Below are positions 20,623 through 29,149 of a stretch of DNA of 64,000 nt, piece after piece. Under the pieces are notes generated by a model. It was not told the DNA's origin and did no database searches. It saw only the letters and a program-made list of their open reading frames with translations. The position numbers and the translations under genes were made by a program. Every line of letters begins with the position of its first letter. Positions within the stretch are counted from its first letter, which is position 1. Origin of the DNA: Pseudomonas denitrificans (nom. rej.) (GTDB lineage: Bacteria; Pseudomonadota; Gammaproteobacteria; Pseudomonadales; Pseudomonadaceae); NCBI RefSeq assembly GCF_008807415.1, contig NZ_CP043626.1:3844001-3908000 (forward strand). Reading direction: 5' to 3'.

Positions 20623-22026
20623 TCAGCAGGGACTCTCGGCCCCCTTGCGCGCATACCACCACCAGGTGGCGACGATGCAGCTCACGTAGTACGCGACGAA
20701 CACATAGAGGGCGCCCTCGGCGCTGCCGGTCATGGCCAGCGAAGTGCCGAAAGCCTTGGGAATGAAGAAGCCGCCGAAGGCGCCGATGGCAGCGGAGAAA
20801 CCGATCACCGCCGCTGATTCCATGCTGGCGCTCTTGGCTGCCTGAGCCTCGGTGCAGCTGCCCTGCTTCAGGCGCGCGGCCCACTCGTTGCGGAAGATCA
20901 CCGGGATCATGCGGAAGGTGCTGCCGTTGCCGATGCCGGCGAAGAAGAACAGCCCGATGAAGGAGCCGAGGAAGCCAAAGAAGCTGCCCGCACCGTTGGC
21001 CCCCGGCAGGAAGCTGATCACCGCGAACACCCCGGCGACCATTGCCACGTAGTTCCACAGGGTGATGCGCGCGCCACCGAACTTGTCCGCCAGCCAGCCG
21101 CCCAGCGGCCGGCTCAGGGCGCCGACCAGCGGGCCGAGGAAGGCGTACTGCAGCGGGTTGATGTCCGGGAACTGGGTCTTGCTGAGCATGGCGAAGCCGG
21201 CGGAGAAGCCGATGAACGAGCCGAAGGTGGCCACATACAGCCAGCACATCAGCCAGTTGTGCTTGCGCTTGAAGATCACCGCCTGGTCGCGGACGGACGC
21301 CTTGGCATCAGCGATGTCGTTCATGCCGAACCAGGCGGCCACGGCCACCACGGCGATGAAGGGCACCCAGATCCAGCCAGCGTTCTGCAGGAACAGGCGA
21401 CCACCGTCGGACAGCTCCTGCGGCTCACCACCGAAGGCACCGAACAGGCCACCGGCCACGGCCAGCGGTACGGCGAACTGCATCACCGAGACGCCCAGGT
21501 TGCCCAGGCCGGCGTTCAGGCCCAGGGCAGTGCCCTGGGAGTTCTTCGGGTAGAAGAAACTGATGTTGGACATGCTCGAGGCGAAGTTGCCGCCGCCGAA
21601 ACCGCACAGCAGGGCAATGGTCGCGAACACCCAGTACGGGGTGGTCGGGTCCTGCACGGCGAAGCCCAGCCACAGGCAGGGGATCAGCAGCGAGGCGGTG
21701 GACAGCGCAGTCCAGCGGCGGCCGCCGAACACCGGCACCATGAAGGAGTAGAACACCCGCAGGGTGGCGCCGGAGATCGATGGCAGCGCGGCGAGCATGA
21801 ACAGCTGGTCGTTGCTGAAGCTGAAACCGGCGGCGTTCAGGCGCACGGTGACGGTGCTCCAGATCATCCAGACGGCGAAGGCAAGCAGCAGCGCGGGGAT
21901 CGAGATCCACAGGTTGCGCGCGGCGATGCGCTTGCCGCTGCGCGCCCAGAACTCGGAGTCCTCGGGGCGCCAGTCGATCAGCAGCGGACCGCTGGCGGCT
22001 TTGAGTTGGGAGTTGATCATGCCCAT
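20623..22026 (-). CDS. narK2: nitrate/nitrite transporter NarK2
   Basis: A 467-aa major facilitator protein with about 12 membrane segments. The nitrate signature motifs are recognisable as AGLGNLGVSVMQ in the first half and GSFIGFSAGFAM in the second. In P. aeruginosa NarK2 is the transporter needed for denitrifying growth, probably nitrate/nitrite antiport. It starts at the ATG at 22,026 with GAGG upstream; a second ATG six bases later is possible. The 12-base gap to narK1 shows one transcription unit. Numbering as narK2 follows P. aeruginosa operon order. Confidence 0.93.
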   Translation of the reverse strand: MGMINSQLKAASGPLLIDWRPEDSEFWARSGKRIAARNLWISIPALLLAFAVWMIWSTVTVRLNAAGFSFSNDQLFMLAALPSISGATLRVFYSFMVPVFGGRRWTALSTASLLIPCLWLGFAVQDPTTPYWVFATIALLCGFGGGNFASSMSNISFFYPKNSQGTALGLNAGLGNLGVSVMQFAVPLAVAGGLFGAFGGEPQELSDGGRLFLQNAGWIWVPFIAVVAVAAWFGMNDIADAKASVRDQAVIFKRKHNWLMCWLYVATFGSFIGFSAGFAMLSKTQFPDINPLQYAFLGPLVGALSRPLGGWLADKFGGARITLWNYVAMVAGVFAVISFLPGANGAGSFFGFLGSFIGLFFFAGIGNGSTFRMIPVIFRNEWAARLKQGSCTEAQAAKSASMESAAVIGFSAAIGAFGGFFIPKAFGTSLAMTGSAEGALYVFVAYYVSCIVATWWWYARKGAESPC

Positions 22027-22038
22027 GACGGCACTACC

Positions 22039-23340
22039 TCAGGATTGACGAGAAGGAATGGGAGTGGCGTCGACGTCGGCCGCGTGAGCCTGGCCATCGA
22101 GGCGTTGCTGCTGTTTGATCGCGTAGTGCATCCAGACCATGCAGATCACGGTCAGGCCGAACAGCAACATGAAGCAGGAGGAGCGCACGCCGATGTGGTC
22201 GGCGGCGTAGCCGAACAGGATGGGCAGGCAGAAGCCGCCGAGGCCGCCGATGACCCCGACCATGCCGCCGACGGTGCCCATGTTCTGCGGGTAGTAGTCG
22301 TGGATGATCCGGTACACGCTGGCCTTGCCGAAGCCCTGGGCGATGCCCACGACGAACACCAGGAAGGTGAACAGCCAGACGTTCAGGCCGATGCCGAGGC
22401 TGACGTCGCCCTTGATGCCGTGAATGGTCATGGTGGTCGGCGGGTACGATAGGAAGAACAGGCAGACCAGGCAGATCCAGAACACGCCCCAGTTCACCGC
22501 ACGGGCGCCGTAGTTGTCGCTGAACCAGCCGCCCAGGGCGCGGATCAGGCCCGACGGCAGGGTGAACAGCATGGTGATGAAGGAGGCGGTGCGCAGGTCC
22601 AGGCCGTATTCGGCGATGTAGTACTTGGGCAGCCACAGGGCCAGGGCGACGAAGCCGCCGAAGACGAAGAAGTAGTACAGGCCGAAGCGCCACACGCGCA
22701 GCTCGCCCAGCGGTGCCAGTTGCTTGGCCAGGGTCGGGCGCGGACGGCTCGGGTCGGCGTCGCCGCCCTTGGTGTGGGCGGGGTCGGTCCAGGTGCAGAA
22801 CCAGAACAGCAGTGCGGTCACCAGCATGGCCACCGAGTAGATCTGCGGGACCATGCGCCAGCCGAAGGCGACCACGATCATCGGCGCCACCAGGTTGGTG
22901 ATCGCCGCACCGGCGTTGCCGGCGCCGAAGATGCCCATGGCGGTGCCCTGGCGTTCCTTCTCGAACCACGAGGAGGTGTAGGCGATGCCCACGGCGAAGG
23001 AGCCACCGGCCAGGCCGACGAACAGGCCCAGCACCAGGTAGTGCCAGTAGAGGGTGGCGAAGGCCAGGCCGTAGATCGGGATGGCCACCAGCAGCATGTG
23101 GATGAAGAACACGATGCGCCCGCCGAAGCGGTCGGTGATCAAGCCCAGCGGCAGGCGCACCAGCGAACCGGTAAGAATCGGCAGCGCCACCATCAGGCCG
23201 AACTGTGCCTCGGACAGGCCCAGCTCTTCCTTGATGCGGATACCGATGATCGAAAACATCGTCCAGACCGCGAAGTTCACGGCGAACGCCAGTGTGCTCA
23301 TGCCGAGCACGGAGTACTGTTTCTGACGGTGGGACAACAT
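22039..23340 (-). CDS. narK1: nitrate/nitrite transporter NarK1
   Basis: A 433-aa major facilitator protein of the nitrate/nitrite porter family with about 12 membrane segments. Motifs include RLPLGLITDRFGGR in the first loop and FAVGIAYTSSWFEKERQGTAMGIFGAGNAGAA, which holds the nitrate signature. In the two-transporter system it is thought to be the nitrate/proton symporter. I take the ATG at 23,340, with AGGAAG 11 bases upstream; the in-frame GTG at 23,352 has no room for a ribosome-binding site. First gene of the nar operon, about 27 bases after the start point predicted from the ANR box. Confidence 0.92.
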   Translation of the reverse strand: MLSHRQKQYSVLGMSTLAFAVNFAVWTMFSIIGIRIKEELGLSEAQFGLMVALPILTGSLVRLPLGLITDRFGGRIVFFIHMLLVAIPIYGLAFATLYWHYLVLGLFVGLAGGSFAVGIAYTSSWFEKERQGTAMGIFGAGNAGAAITNLVAPMIVVAFGWRMVPQIYSVAMLVTALLFWFCTWTDPAHTKGGDADPSRPRPTLAKQLAPLGELRVWRFGLYYFFVFGGFVALALWLPKYYIAEYGLDLRTASFITMLFTLPSGLIRALGGWFSDNYGARAVNWGVFWICLVCLFFLSYPPTTMTIHGIKGDVSLGIGLNVWLFTFLVFVVGIAQGFGKASVYRIIHDYYPQNMGTVGGMVGVIGGLGGFCLPILFGYAADHIGVRSSCFMLLFGLTVICMVWMHYAIKQQQRLDGQAHAADVDATPIPSRQS

Positions 23341-23401
23341 GGCTAAGCTCACTTCCTGACAGCCTTTGCCCGCACGTTAGGTAAGGACTAGCCGCCTTCT
23401 C

Positions 23402-23415
23402 TTGATCGCCATCAA
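23402..23415. promoter_or_regulatory. ANR/FNR box in the narK1-narX intergenic region
   Basis: TTGATCGCCATCAA is a perfect match to the TTGAT-N4-ATCAA consensus for the oxygen-sensing regulators Anr and Dnr. Its centre is about 41 bases upstream of a predicted narK1 start point near 23,367, with a TACCTA -10 candidate on the minus strand at 23,378-23,383. This is the class II activator position. Confidence 0.9.
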
Positions 23416-23452
23416 TGAGCCAAACGGCGATTCGTGAGCAGATGCGCGCCGC

Positions 23453-23468
23453 TACCTCCTTGTGGGTA
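23453..23468. promoter_or_regulatory. NarL-type 7-2-7 site
   Basis: TACCTCC-TT-GTGGGTA is a pair of NarL heptamers (consensus TACYYMT) in inverted orientation with the two-base spacing preferred by NarL. It lies about 93 bases upstream of the predicted narK1 start point and 46 bases before narX, so it could serve nitrate control in either direction. The seventh base of each heptamer departs from consensus. Confidence 0.6.
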
Positions 23469-23513
23469 TCACTGAAATGAATGCTTAACTCATTGTTTTA
23501 AAAGGCATTTCTT

Positions 23514-25376
23514 ATGAATACGGCACGCACTGCCGACCCTGCCGGCCACGACCGACTCTTTGTGGGTAGTCCCCCCGCCGGGCGCCCTTCCCTGCGCAAA
23601 TCCATCGTCGTGCGCTTCGGCTGCTACCTCACGCTGCTGGTATCACTGGCCCTGGCCGGGATGTTCAGCGCCCTGCTGTTCGCCGACTATTCGCACCAGG
23701 ATGCGGCGGTGATCAACCAGGCCGGCTCGCTGCGGATGCTCACCTACCGCCTGGCGCTGGACCCGTCGCCGATCAACCGCCAGGCCCTGCAATCGACCCT
23801 CGCCGCGCGCCTGGACAACGACGAGATCACCCGCCTGTTGCGCCGCTCCGATGCCGACGCGCCGATCCGCCAGCAGCACGACCGGTTGCGCGAGGAACTG
23901 CAGAACCTCGACCTCTCCGAAGCCCCGGCCCTGGCCACGCTGGACACCTTCGTCGGGCACATCGACGGCTTCGTCGGCACCCTGCAGCGCAATGCCGAGT
24001 ACCGCTCGCAGATGCTCAGTACGGTGCAGGGCCTGTGCCTGTTCCTCAGCCTGCTGGTGGTGTTCATCAGCCTCTACGACCTGAGCTACCATGTGGTCGG
24101 CCCGCTGCGCGAACTGACCACCACCGCGCGCCGCCTGGGCGAAGGCGACCTCGACGCGCGCGTCAGCAGCAGCGGCGAAGACGAGCTGAGCCAGCTTGGC
24201 GAACGCTTCAACCAGATGGCCGCGGAACTGCAGGCCAGCTACCGCGAACTGGAAGCGCGAGTGGAGGACAAGACCCGCGACCTGTCCAACAGCCACCAGC
24301 GCCTGGAGCTGCTCTACGACAGCGCCCGCCGCCTGGGCCAGGACCCGTACGACGAGCGCTCGCTGCAGCCGCTGCTGAACCAGCTCGAACGTGTTCTGCA
24401 GGCCGGCAAGGTGACGCTGTGCCTGAACAAGGACGGCGTCGAACGTGCCTACTCCTCGCTGACCACCGACGGCATCACCGGCAGTTTCTGCCTGCAGGGC
24501 AACTGCGGCGAGTGCCGCGCCCAGGCCGACCACTGCAACAATCCGATCCGCGGCATCAATCCGCTGCTGATGCAGCCGCTGTCCATCGGCGAGCACCGCT
24601 TCGGCGAGCTGTTCATCGAGACCCCCGACGGCCACCTGGAAGACTGGCAACAGCAGTTCGTCGAAGGCTTCTGCGACAACATCGCGCGCACCTTCGCCCT
24701 GTCGCTGCAGCAGGAACAGGAGAACCGCCTGGCGCTGTTTGCCGAACGCAGCACCATCGCCCGCGAACTGCACGACTCGCTGGCGCAGTCGCTGTCCTAC
24801 CTGAAGATCCAGGTCAGCCGCCTGGCCACCCTGCTCAAGCGCGACGTGCCGGTGGAGAAGATCGACGAGACCCTCGACGAACTGCGCGAGGGCCTCAACA
24901 GCGCCTACCGCCAGCTGCGCGAGCTGCTCACCACCTTCCGCCTGAGCCTGGAGCAGTCCAGCCTGGAGGCGGCGCTGGTGAAGACCGTGGAGGAGTTCGG
25001 CGAACGCGGAGGCCTGGCCATCGAACTGGACAACCGCCTGGCGCACATTCCGCTCAACCCCAACGAGGAAATCCACATCCTGCAGATCGTCCGCGAGGCG
25101 CTGTCCAACGTGGTGCGTCACGCCCAGGCGAAGCAGGCGAAGGTCACCCTCTTCGAGGATGCCGAGGACCAGGTATGCATTACCGTGGACGATGATGGCG
25201 TGGGCTTTGACCCAGCGCAGAGCCGCAATGGGCACTATGGGCTTAGCATCATGCGGGAGCGCAGTCAGACCCTGGAAGCCACCTTCAACATCGCCCCGCG
25301 CGAGCCTCAGGGCACCCGCGTCAGCGTGCGCTTCGCCCACAAACCCCTGTCGCAATACCCGGAGACCCACCCATGA
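23514..25376 (+). CDS. narX: nitrate/nitrite sensor histidine kinase NarX
   Basis: A 620-aa membrane kinase that responds to nitrate and phosphorylates NarL. A membrane segment at residues about 30-58 leads into a periplasmic domain opening with the P-box INQAGSLRMLTYRLAL, which binds nitrate. A second membrane segment (LCLFLSLLVVFISL) and a HAMP domain (PLRELTTTARRLGEGDLDARV) follow. The Cys-rich central module is CLQGNCGECRAQADHC. The HisKA_3 dimerisation helix is ERSTIARELHDSLAQSLSYL with phospho-acceptor His near 420, and the ATPase domain has REALSNVVRHAQA and DDGVGFD. It is divergent from the nar operon and overlaps narL by four bases. Confidence 0.95.
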   Translation: MNTARTADPAGHDRLFVGSPPAGRPSLRKSIVVRFGCYLTLLVSLALAGMFSALLFADYSHQDAAVINQAGSLRMLTYRLALDPSPINRQALQSTLAARLDNDEITRLLRRSDADAPIRQQHDRLREELQNLDLSEAPALATLDTFVGHIDGFVGTLQRNAEYRSQMLSTVQGLCLFLSLLVVFISLYDLSYHVVGPLRELTTTARRLGEGDLDARVSSSGEDELSQLGERFNQMAAELQASYRELEARVEDKTRDLSNSHQRLELLYDSARRLGQDPYDERSLQPLLNQLERVLQAGKVTLCLNKDGVERAYSSLTTDGITGSFCLQGNCGECRAQADHCNNPIRGINPLLMQPLSIGEHRFGELFIETPDGHLEDWQQQFVEGFCDNIARTFALSLQQEQENRLALFAERSTIARELHDSLAQSLSYLKIQVSRLATLLKRDVPVEKIDETLDELREGLNSAYRQLRELLTTFRLSLEQSSLEAALVKTVEEFGERGGLAIELDNRLAHIPLNPNEEIHILQIVREALSNVVRHAQAKQAKVTLFEDAEDQVCITVDDDGVGFDPAQSRNGHYGLSIMRERSQTLEATFNIAPREPQGTRVSVRFAHKPLSQYPETHP

Positions 25377-26026
25377 CGGCCACCCCCACCGATGACCGCG
25401 CACGCATCCTGCTCGTCGACGACCACCCGATGATGCGCAAGGGCGTCGTCCAGTTGCTGGAGTTCGAAGAGGACCTGCAGGTGGTGGGCGAAGCCGGCAG
25501 CGGTGAGGAAGCGCTGCGCATGGCCGCGGAGCTGGAACCGGACATGATCCTGCTCGATCTCAACATGAAGGGCATGACCGGCCTGGATACCCTGCGCGCC
25601 ATGCGCGAGAACGGCGAAGATGCGCGCATCGTGGTGTTCACCGTCTCCGACGACCGCAACGACGTGATCAACGTGTTGCGCGCCGGCGCCGACGGCTACC
25701 TGCTCAAGGACATGGAGCCCGAGCGCCTGCTCGAGCACATCCGCCAGGCCGCCACCGGCCAGCTCACCATCAGCCCGCAGCTGACCCAGGTACTGGCCCA
25801 GGCCCTGCGCGGCGACGACCGCCCCAAGGGTATCGAGGAGCTCACCGATCGCGAGCGGCAGATCCTCCGCCAGCTCGCCCACGGCTACAGCAACAAGATG
25901 ATCGCGCGAAAACTCGACATCACCGAAGGCACGGTGAAGGTCCACGTCAAGCGCGTGCTGCACAAGCTGGGCATGCGCTCGCGCGTCGAGGCGGCGGTGT
26001 GGGCGGTGGAGAACCACCTCGTCTGA
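25373..26026 (+). CDS. narL: nitrate response regulator NarL
   Basis: A 217-aa response regulator. The receiver domain (residues 1-125) has acidic pocket DDHP, phospho-acceptor Asp in LLDLNMKG near residue 59, and the conserved Lys in LLKDMEPERLLE. The LuxR-type DNA-binding domain (about 150-212) is LTDRERQILRQLAHGYSNKMIARKLDITEGTVKVHV. The start ATG overlaps the narX stop (ATGA), so the two proteins are made together. It should bind the TACYYMT heptamers found between narX and narK1. Confidence 0.95.
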   Translation: MTATPTDDRARILLVDDHPMMRKGVVQLLEFEEDLQVVGEAGSGEEALRMAAELEPDMILLDLNMKGMTGLDTLRAMRENGEDARIVVFTVSDDRNDVINVLRAGADGYLLKDMEPERLLEHIRQAATGQLTISPQLTQVLAQALRGDDRPKGIEELTDRERQILRQLAHGYSNKMIARKLDITEGTVKVHVKRVLHKLGMRSRVEAAVWAVENHLV

Positions 26027-26062
26027 CCGCACTTCCCCCCCTACGCAAAGCTGATCCCGTAC

Positions 26063-26141
26063 GTAGGGCGGATAACGCCCCAGGCGTTATCCGCCAACTG
26101 CCTGCGACGGCGAATAAAGCGTTCCGCTTTATTTGCCCTAC
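26063..26141. repeat. family B dispersed inverted repeat, copy 2
   Basis: GTAGGGCGGATAACGCC with GCGTTATCCGCC returns as GGCGAATAAAGCGTTCCGC...TTGCCCTAC. It begins 36 bases after the narL stop. Confidence 0.8.
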
Positions 26142-26168
26142 CTACCAGGTAGTAGTCCACTCGCCGAC

Positions 26169-26182
26169 TTGATTCAGATCAT
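26169..26182 (+). promoter_or_regulatory. ANR/FNR-like box before the DGC-domain gene
   Basis: TTGATTCAGATCAT matches TTGAT-N4-ATCAA at nine of ten fixed bases. Its centre is about 60 bases upstream of the next ATG, a normal activator spacing with a short leader. It suggests low-oxygen induction along with the nar genes. Confidence 0.7.
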
Positions 26183-26235
26183 GTCGCGACAAGGCGTCGC
26201 GGCAGGACACTGCGGGACTCACCCTGGAGGTCCCC

Positions 26236-26604
26236 ATGCCGCCCTCGCCGCACCTGCCCCTCGTCTATTCCTGTTCCGGCTGCTCGAACCTCGCGCAGCT
26301 GGCCAACGACCTCGCCCTGCGCCTGGACCGTGACGGCCTGGCGGAGATGTCCTGCATCGCGGGAGTCGGCGGCGACGTGCCGGCACTGGTGAAGAAGGCC
26401 TGCTCCGGCCGGCCGATCATCGCCGTGGATGGCTGCCACCTGCACTGCGTGCAGAACTGCCTGGCGCGCCACGGGGTGAAGGCCGAGCACGAGATCACCC
26501 TGACCGAGTACGGCCTGAAGAAACGCTATGGCCAGGACGCACCGGTGCAGGACTTCGAGATGCTCTACGAGGAACTGCAGTTCCTCGTGCGCGTCCCGGC
26601 CTGA
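26236..26604 (+). CDS. putative zinc-binding DGC-domain protein of the nar region
   Basis: A 122-aa soluble protein of the DGC family, named for the Asp-Gly-Cys motif, seen here as VDGCHLHCVQNCLARHG. An earlier Cys pair is YSCSGCSNLAQLAND near residues 12-20, and MSCIAGVGGD adds another Cys. This pattern suggests binding of zinc or another metal, but no biochemical role is known to me. The start has a strong GGAGGT ribosome-binding site, and an ANR-like box precedes it. P. aeruginosa has a homolog right after narL (PA3880, from memory), so association with nitrate respiration is conserved. Confidence 0.82.
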   Translation: MPPSPHLPLVYSCSGCSNLAQLANDLALRLDRDGLAEMSCIAGVGGDVPALVKKACSGRPIIAVDGCHLHCVQNCLARHGVKAEHEITLTEYGLKKRYGQDAPVQDFEMLYEELQFLVRVPA

Positions 26605-26653
26605 GCCTTAGTCAGTCGCCCAGACCCGGCTCAAAACCGAAGGACGGCTCCAG

Positions 26654-26720
26654 CGTAGGATGGCGTGGAGCGAAGCGATACCCATCGATTGGCGCACCAA
26701 AACAGCATGGGTATTGCAGA
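26654..26720. repeat. family A dispersed repeat, copy 2, right arm decayed
   Basis: CGTAGGATGGCGTGGAGC and GCGATACCCATCG match the copies at 9,997 and 60,796. The returning arm is only GCATGGGTATTGCAGAGG before ubiT begins, so the palindrome is cut short at the ubiT 3' end. Confidence 0.75.
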
Positions 26721-26731
26721 GGGTGAGCGAC

Positions 26732-27205
26732 TCAGGCGTTCTCCTGCACCACCCGGCTGGCGCGGCGCATGGCGCTCCACAGCCAGGCCGGCAGGCTGTC
26801 CGGGTCGAGGCTGTCGATCAGGTTCTTCACCGCCAGACCCAGTTCCGTATCGCCCTCAATCACCAGACGGCGGCGGAAGAACAGCGTGTCCGGGTCCTCC
26901 TGCCGCCCCGCCAGCAGCAGGAAATCGCGCCAGCTGCCACGGATGGTCACGCTGGGCGAGCAGGCATCGGCGAAGCGCAGGCCGTTACGGTCGTGGGTGA
27001 AGCTCCAGGCCAGACCGAGATCGCTCACTTCCAGGCGCAGCCAGTGGCCGTCGAGGATGTCGAAGGCACCGTCCGCCAGCGGCTCGGCGAACAGGCGATT
27101 GGCGGCACGCTGCAGCACCGCGCGCTGCAGCCCCGAAGGGACGCGCGCGGCCAGTGGCAGCAGGCGGTCGGCGGCGCGCAGGGCACCTGTTTCGAGTGTC
27201 AGCAC
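26732..27205 (-). CDS. ubiT: anaerobic ubiquinone biosynthesis accessory factor UbiT (SCP2 domain)
   Basis: A 157-aa protein with an SCP2 lipid-binding domain (residues about 45-145, with WSFTHDRNGLRFADACSPSVTIRGSWRDFLLLAGRQEDPDTLFFRRRL in separate conserved blocks). It is thought to carry the hydrophobic ubiquinone intermediates for the oxygen-independent pathway. It starts at a GTG (27,205) with GAGGT seven bases upstream and overlaps the ubiV stop by seven bases. The gene order ubiU-ubiV-ubiT supports the identity. Confidence 0.88.
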   Translation of the reverse strand: MLTLETGALRAADRLLPLAARVPSGLQRAVLQRAANRLFAEPLADGAFDILDGHWLRLEVSDLGLAWSFTHDRNGLRFADACSPSVTIRGSWRDFLLLAGRQEDPDTLFFRRRLVIEGDTELGLAVKNLIDSLDPDSLPAWLWSAMRRASRVVQENA

Positions 27206-28089
27206 AGGTTCACCTCATCGCTGCGCAGCATGCCCGGACGGCCATGCCAGTATCCGTTGCAACCCTCCACCGCCAGGGGCGGCGTCGCGCCCTTGCGCAC
27301 GCGGTCGAAGGCCTGCACGACCTCCACCATGCCTTCCGCACGCGGGCTCAGGCGCAGCAGGTCGGCGCCGCAATCACGCAGCGAGGCGTAGTCCGCCAGC
27401 AGGTTGCTGGCCTCGCCGGACATGGTCTGGATGCCGTTGAGGGTGAACAACGGCATGCCTTCCTGACTGAGCATCGACATGCCTTCGGGGTAGTTCATGC
27501 AGCAGAACTGGCAGTCGTCCTTGGGCCGGTTCTCCGCCCGGGCGGTGAAGCAACGTGCCGAGTAGGCCAGCGGCAGATGACCGTAGGCGAACACCTCGGT
27601 CTCCACGTCGTTGATGCCCAGCTCGCGCGCCTGCTCGATCACCGCGTGGATCTGCTCGCCGGAGCATTCCACCGGCGGCACCCAGCGGCGCAAGCCGGCG
27701 GCGTGCAGCTCAGCCAGCGTGTGGCCGTTGTAGACGTTGAGCGCCGGGCCGCCGACGAATTCGACGCCCAGAGTGCCGAGAATCTGCACCGCGCCCATGT
27801 CACTGGCTTCGACCTGCAGCTCGCCATTGGCGCAGAGGCGACGCAACGACGACAGCTCGGAGGCCGCCTCGATCAGCGCGAGGCCCGAGATGAGTATCTG
27901 CGCCCCGCTCTGCTGCTGCAGCTCGCGCCCCAGGCCTAGCCAGTTGTCCAGCGACATGGCGCGGCGCTTGGAGCAGACGGTCTCGCCGATGTAGATGGCG
28001 TCCAGCGGCTGTTCGGCCATCTGCGCATAAAAATCCAGGAGTGTCCGGCGGTCCCAGTAGAACAGCACCGGTCCCAGGCTGAGTTTCAT
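27199..28089 (-). CDS. ubiV: O2-independent ubiquinone hydroxylase subunit UbiV
   Basis: A 296-aa U32-peptidase-like protein. With UbiU it forms a heterodimer, each with a [4Fe-4S] cluster, that hydroxylates ubiquinone precursors without oxygen. The U32 features are ETVCSKRRAMSLDNWLGLGREL near residue 38 and the Cys group ARCFTARAENRPKDDCQFCC near 180-200. The ATG at 28,089 has AGGA upstream; an in-frame GTG one codon earlier is possible. The stop of ubiU is 10 bases away. Confidence 0.92.
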   Translation of the reverse strand: MKLSLGPVLFYWDRRTLLDFYAQMAEQPLDAIYIGETVCSKRRAMSLDNWLGLGRELQQQSGAQILISGLALIEAASELSSLRRLCANGELQVEASDMGAVQILGTLGVEFVGGPALNVYNGHTLAELHAAGLRRWVPPVECSGEQIHAVIEQARELGINDVETEVFAYGHLPLAYSARCFTARAENRPKDDCQFCCMNYPEGMSMLSQEGMPLFTLNGIQTMSGEASNLLADYASLRDCGADLLRLSPRAEGMVEVVQAFDRVRKGATPPLAVEGCNGYWHGRPGMLRSDEVNLC

Positions 28090-28099
28090 CACGAGGTCC

Positions 28100-29095
28100 T
28101 CACTGCCAGGAGCGATGGTAGGCGCCCAGGGTCGTCTGGTGGCCTTCGGAAAGCTTGTCCAGGGCGTCCTGCCACTGCGTCAGCGCGCGGTAGTTCTCGG
28201 GTGCGCGCTGCCACGCATCCAGCGCCTGGCGCCAGACGCGGGTGACCTGCTCGACATAGGCCGGGCTGCGTTGCCGGCCTTCGATCTTCACTGCCGCCAC
28301 GCCGATTTCCGCCAGCTGCGGGATCAGGTCGATGGTGTTCAGGCTGGTGGGTTCTTCCAGGGCATGAAAGCGCTCGCCATTGACCACGAAGCGGCCCTTG
28401 CACAGGGTCGGGTAGCCTGCCGGCTCATCCGGCGCGTAACGGTCGATCAGCACGTCATTGAGGCGCGAGGTCAGGCCCTCGGGCTCCTCGCTCCAGCGCA
28501 CCGCCTTGGCCGGCGAACAGACGCCACAGAGGTTGGGCGACTCACCGGTGACATAGGACGACAGGTGGCAGCGCCCCTCGGCCATGATGCACAGGCTGCC
28601 GAAGGCGAAGACTTCGATGGGCACCGGGCTGTTCGCCGCCACCTGGCGCACCTGCGCCAGCGACAGCACGCGCGGCAGCACGGCGCGGCGGATACCGTAG
28701 CGCTCGTGATAGAACGCCAGCGCCGCCACGTTGGTGGCCGAGCCCTGCACCGAGAGGTGCAGCGCGAGCTTCGGATGGCGCCTGGCGGCGTAGCCGAGCA
28801 CCGCGCAATCGGCGGCAATCAGTGCATCCACGCCGAGGTCGGCGGCGTGGTCCACCGCGCGTTGCCAGCGGGCCCAGCCGGCCGCGCCGGGATAGGTGTT
28901 GACCGCCACATACATCTGCTTGCCGGCGCTGTGGATAAGCTCCACACCCTGGCGCAGCTGGCGGTCATCGAGGTTGAGGCCGGCAAAGTGCCGGGCGTTG
29001 GTGTCATCGCGAAAGCCGACGTAGATCGCGTCGGCGCCCTCGCGCAGGGCCGATTTCAGGGCGGGCAGACTCCCCGCCGGACAGACCAGTTGCAT
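28100..29095 (-). CDS. ubiU: O2-independent ubiquinone hydroxylase subunit UbiU
   Basis: A 331-aa U32-family protein, partner of UbiV. The N-terminus MQLVCPAGSLPALKSALREGADAIYVG is the family signature. Cluster-binding Cys residues are in AEGRCHLSSY and PNLCGVCSPAKA near residues 170-195, and later in YPTLCKGRF. KIEGRQRSPAYV near 280 is characteristic of UbiU/YhbU. The grouping with moa and nar genes makes sense, because anaerobic nitrate respiration needs ubiquinol made without oxygen. Confidence 0.92.
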   Translation of the reverse strand: MQLVCPAGSLPALKSALREGADAIYVGFRDDTNARHFAGLNLDDRQLRQGVELIHSAGKQMYVAVNTYPGAAGWARWQRAVDHAADLGVDALIAADCAVLGYAARRHPKLALHLSVQGSATNVAALAFYHERYGIRRAVLPRVLSLAQVRQVAANSPVPIEVFAFGSLCIMAEGRCHLSSYVTGESPNLCGVCSPAKAVRWSEEPEGLTSRLNDVLIDRYAPDEPAGYPTLCKGRFVVNGERFHALEEPTSLNTIDLIPQLAEIGVAAVKIEGRQRSPAYVEQVTRVWRQALDAWQRAPENYRALTQWQDALDKLSEGHQTTLGAYHRSWQ

Positions 29096-29149
29096 GCTTC
29101 CCCGGGCATTGCGGTGGCCGCCGGCCCCCGCCGGCAGCCGGGAACGGCG

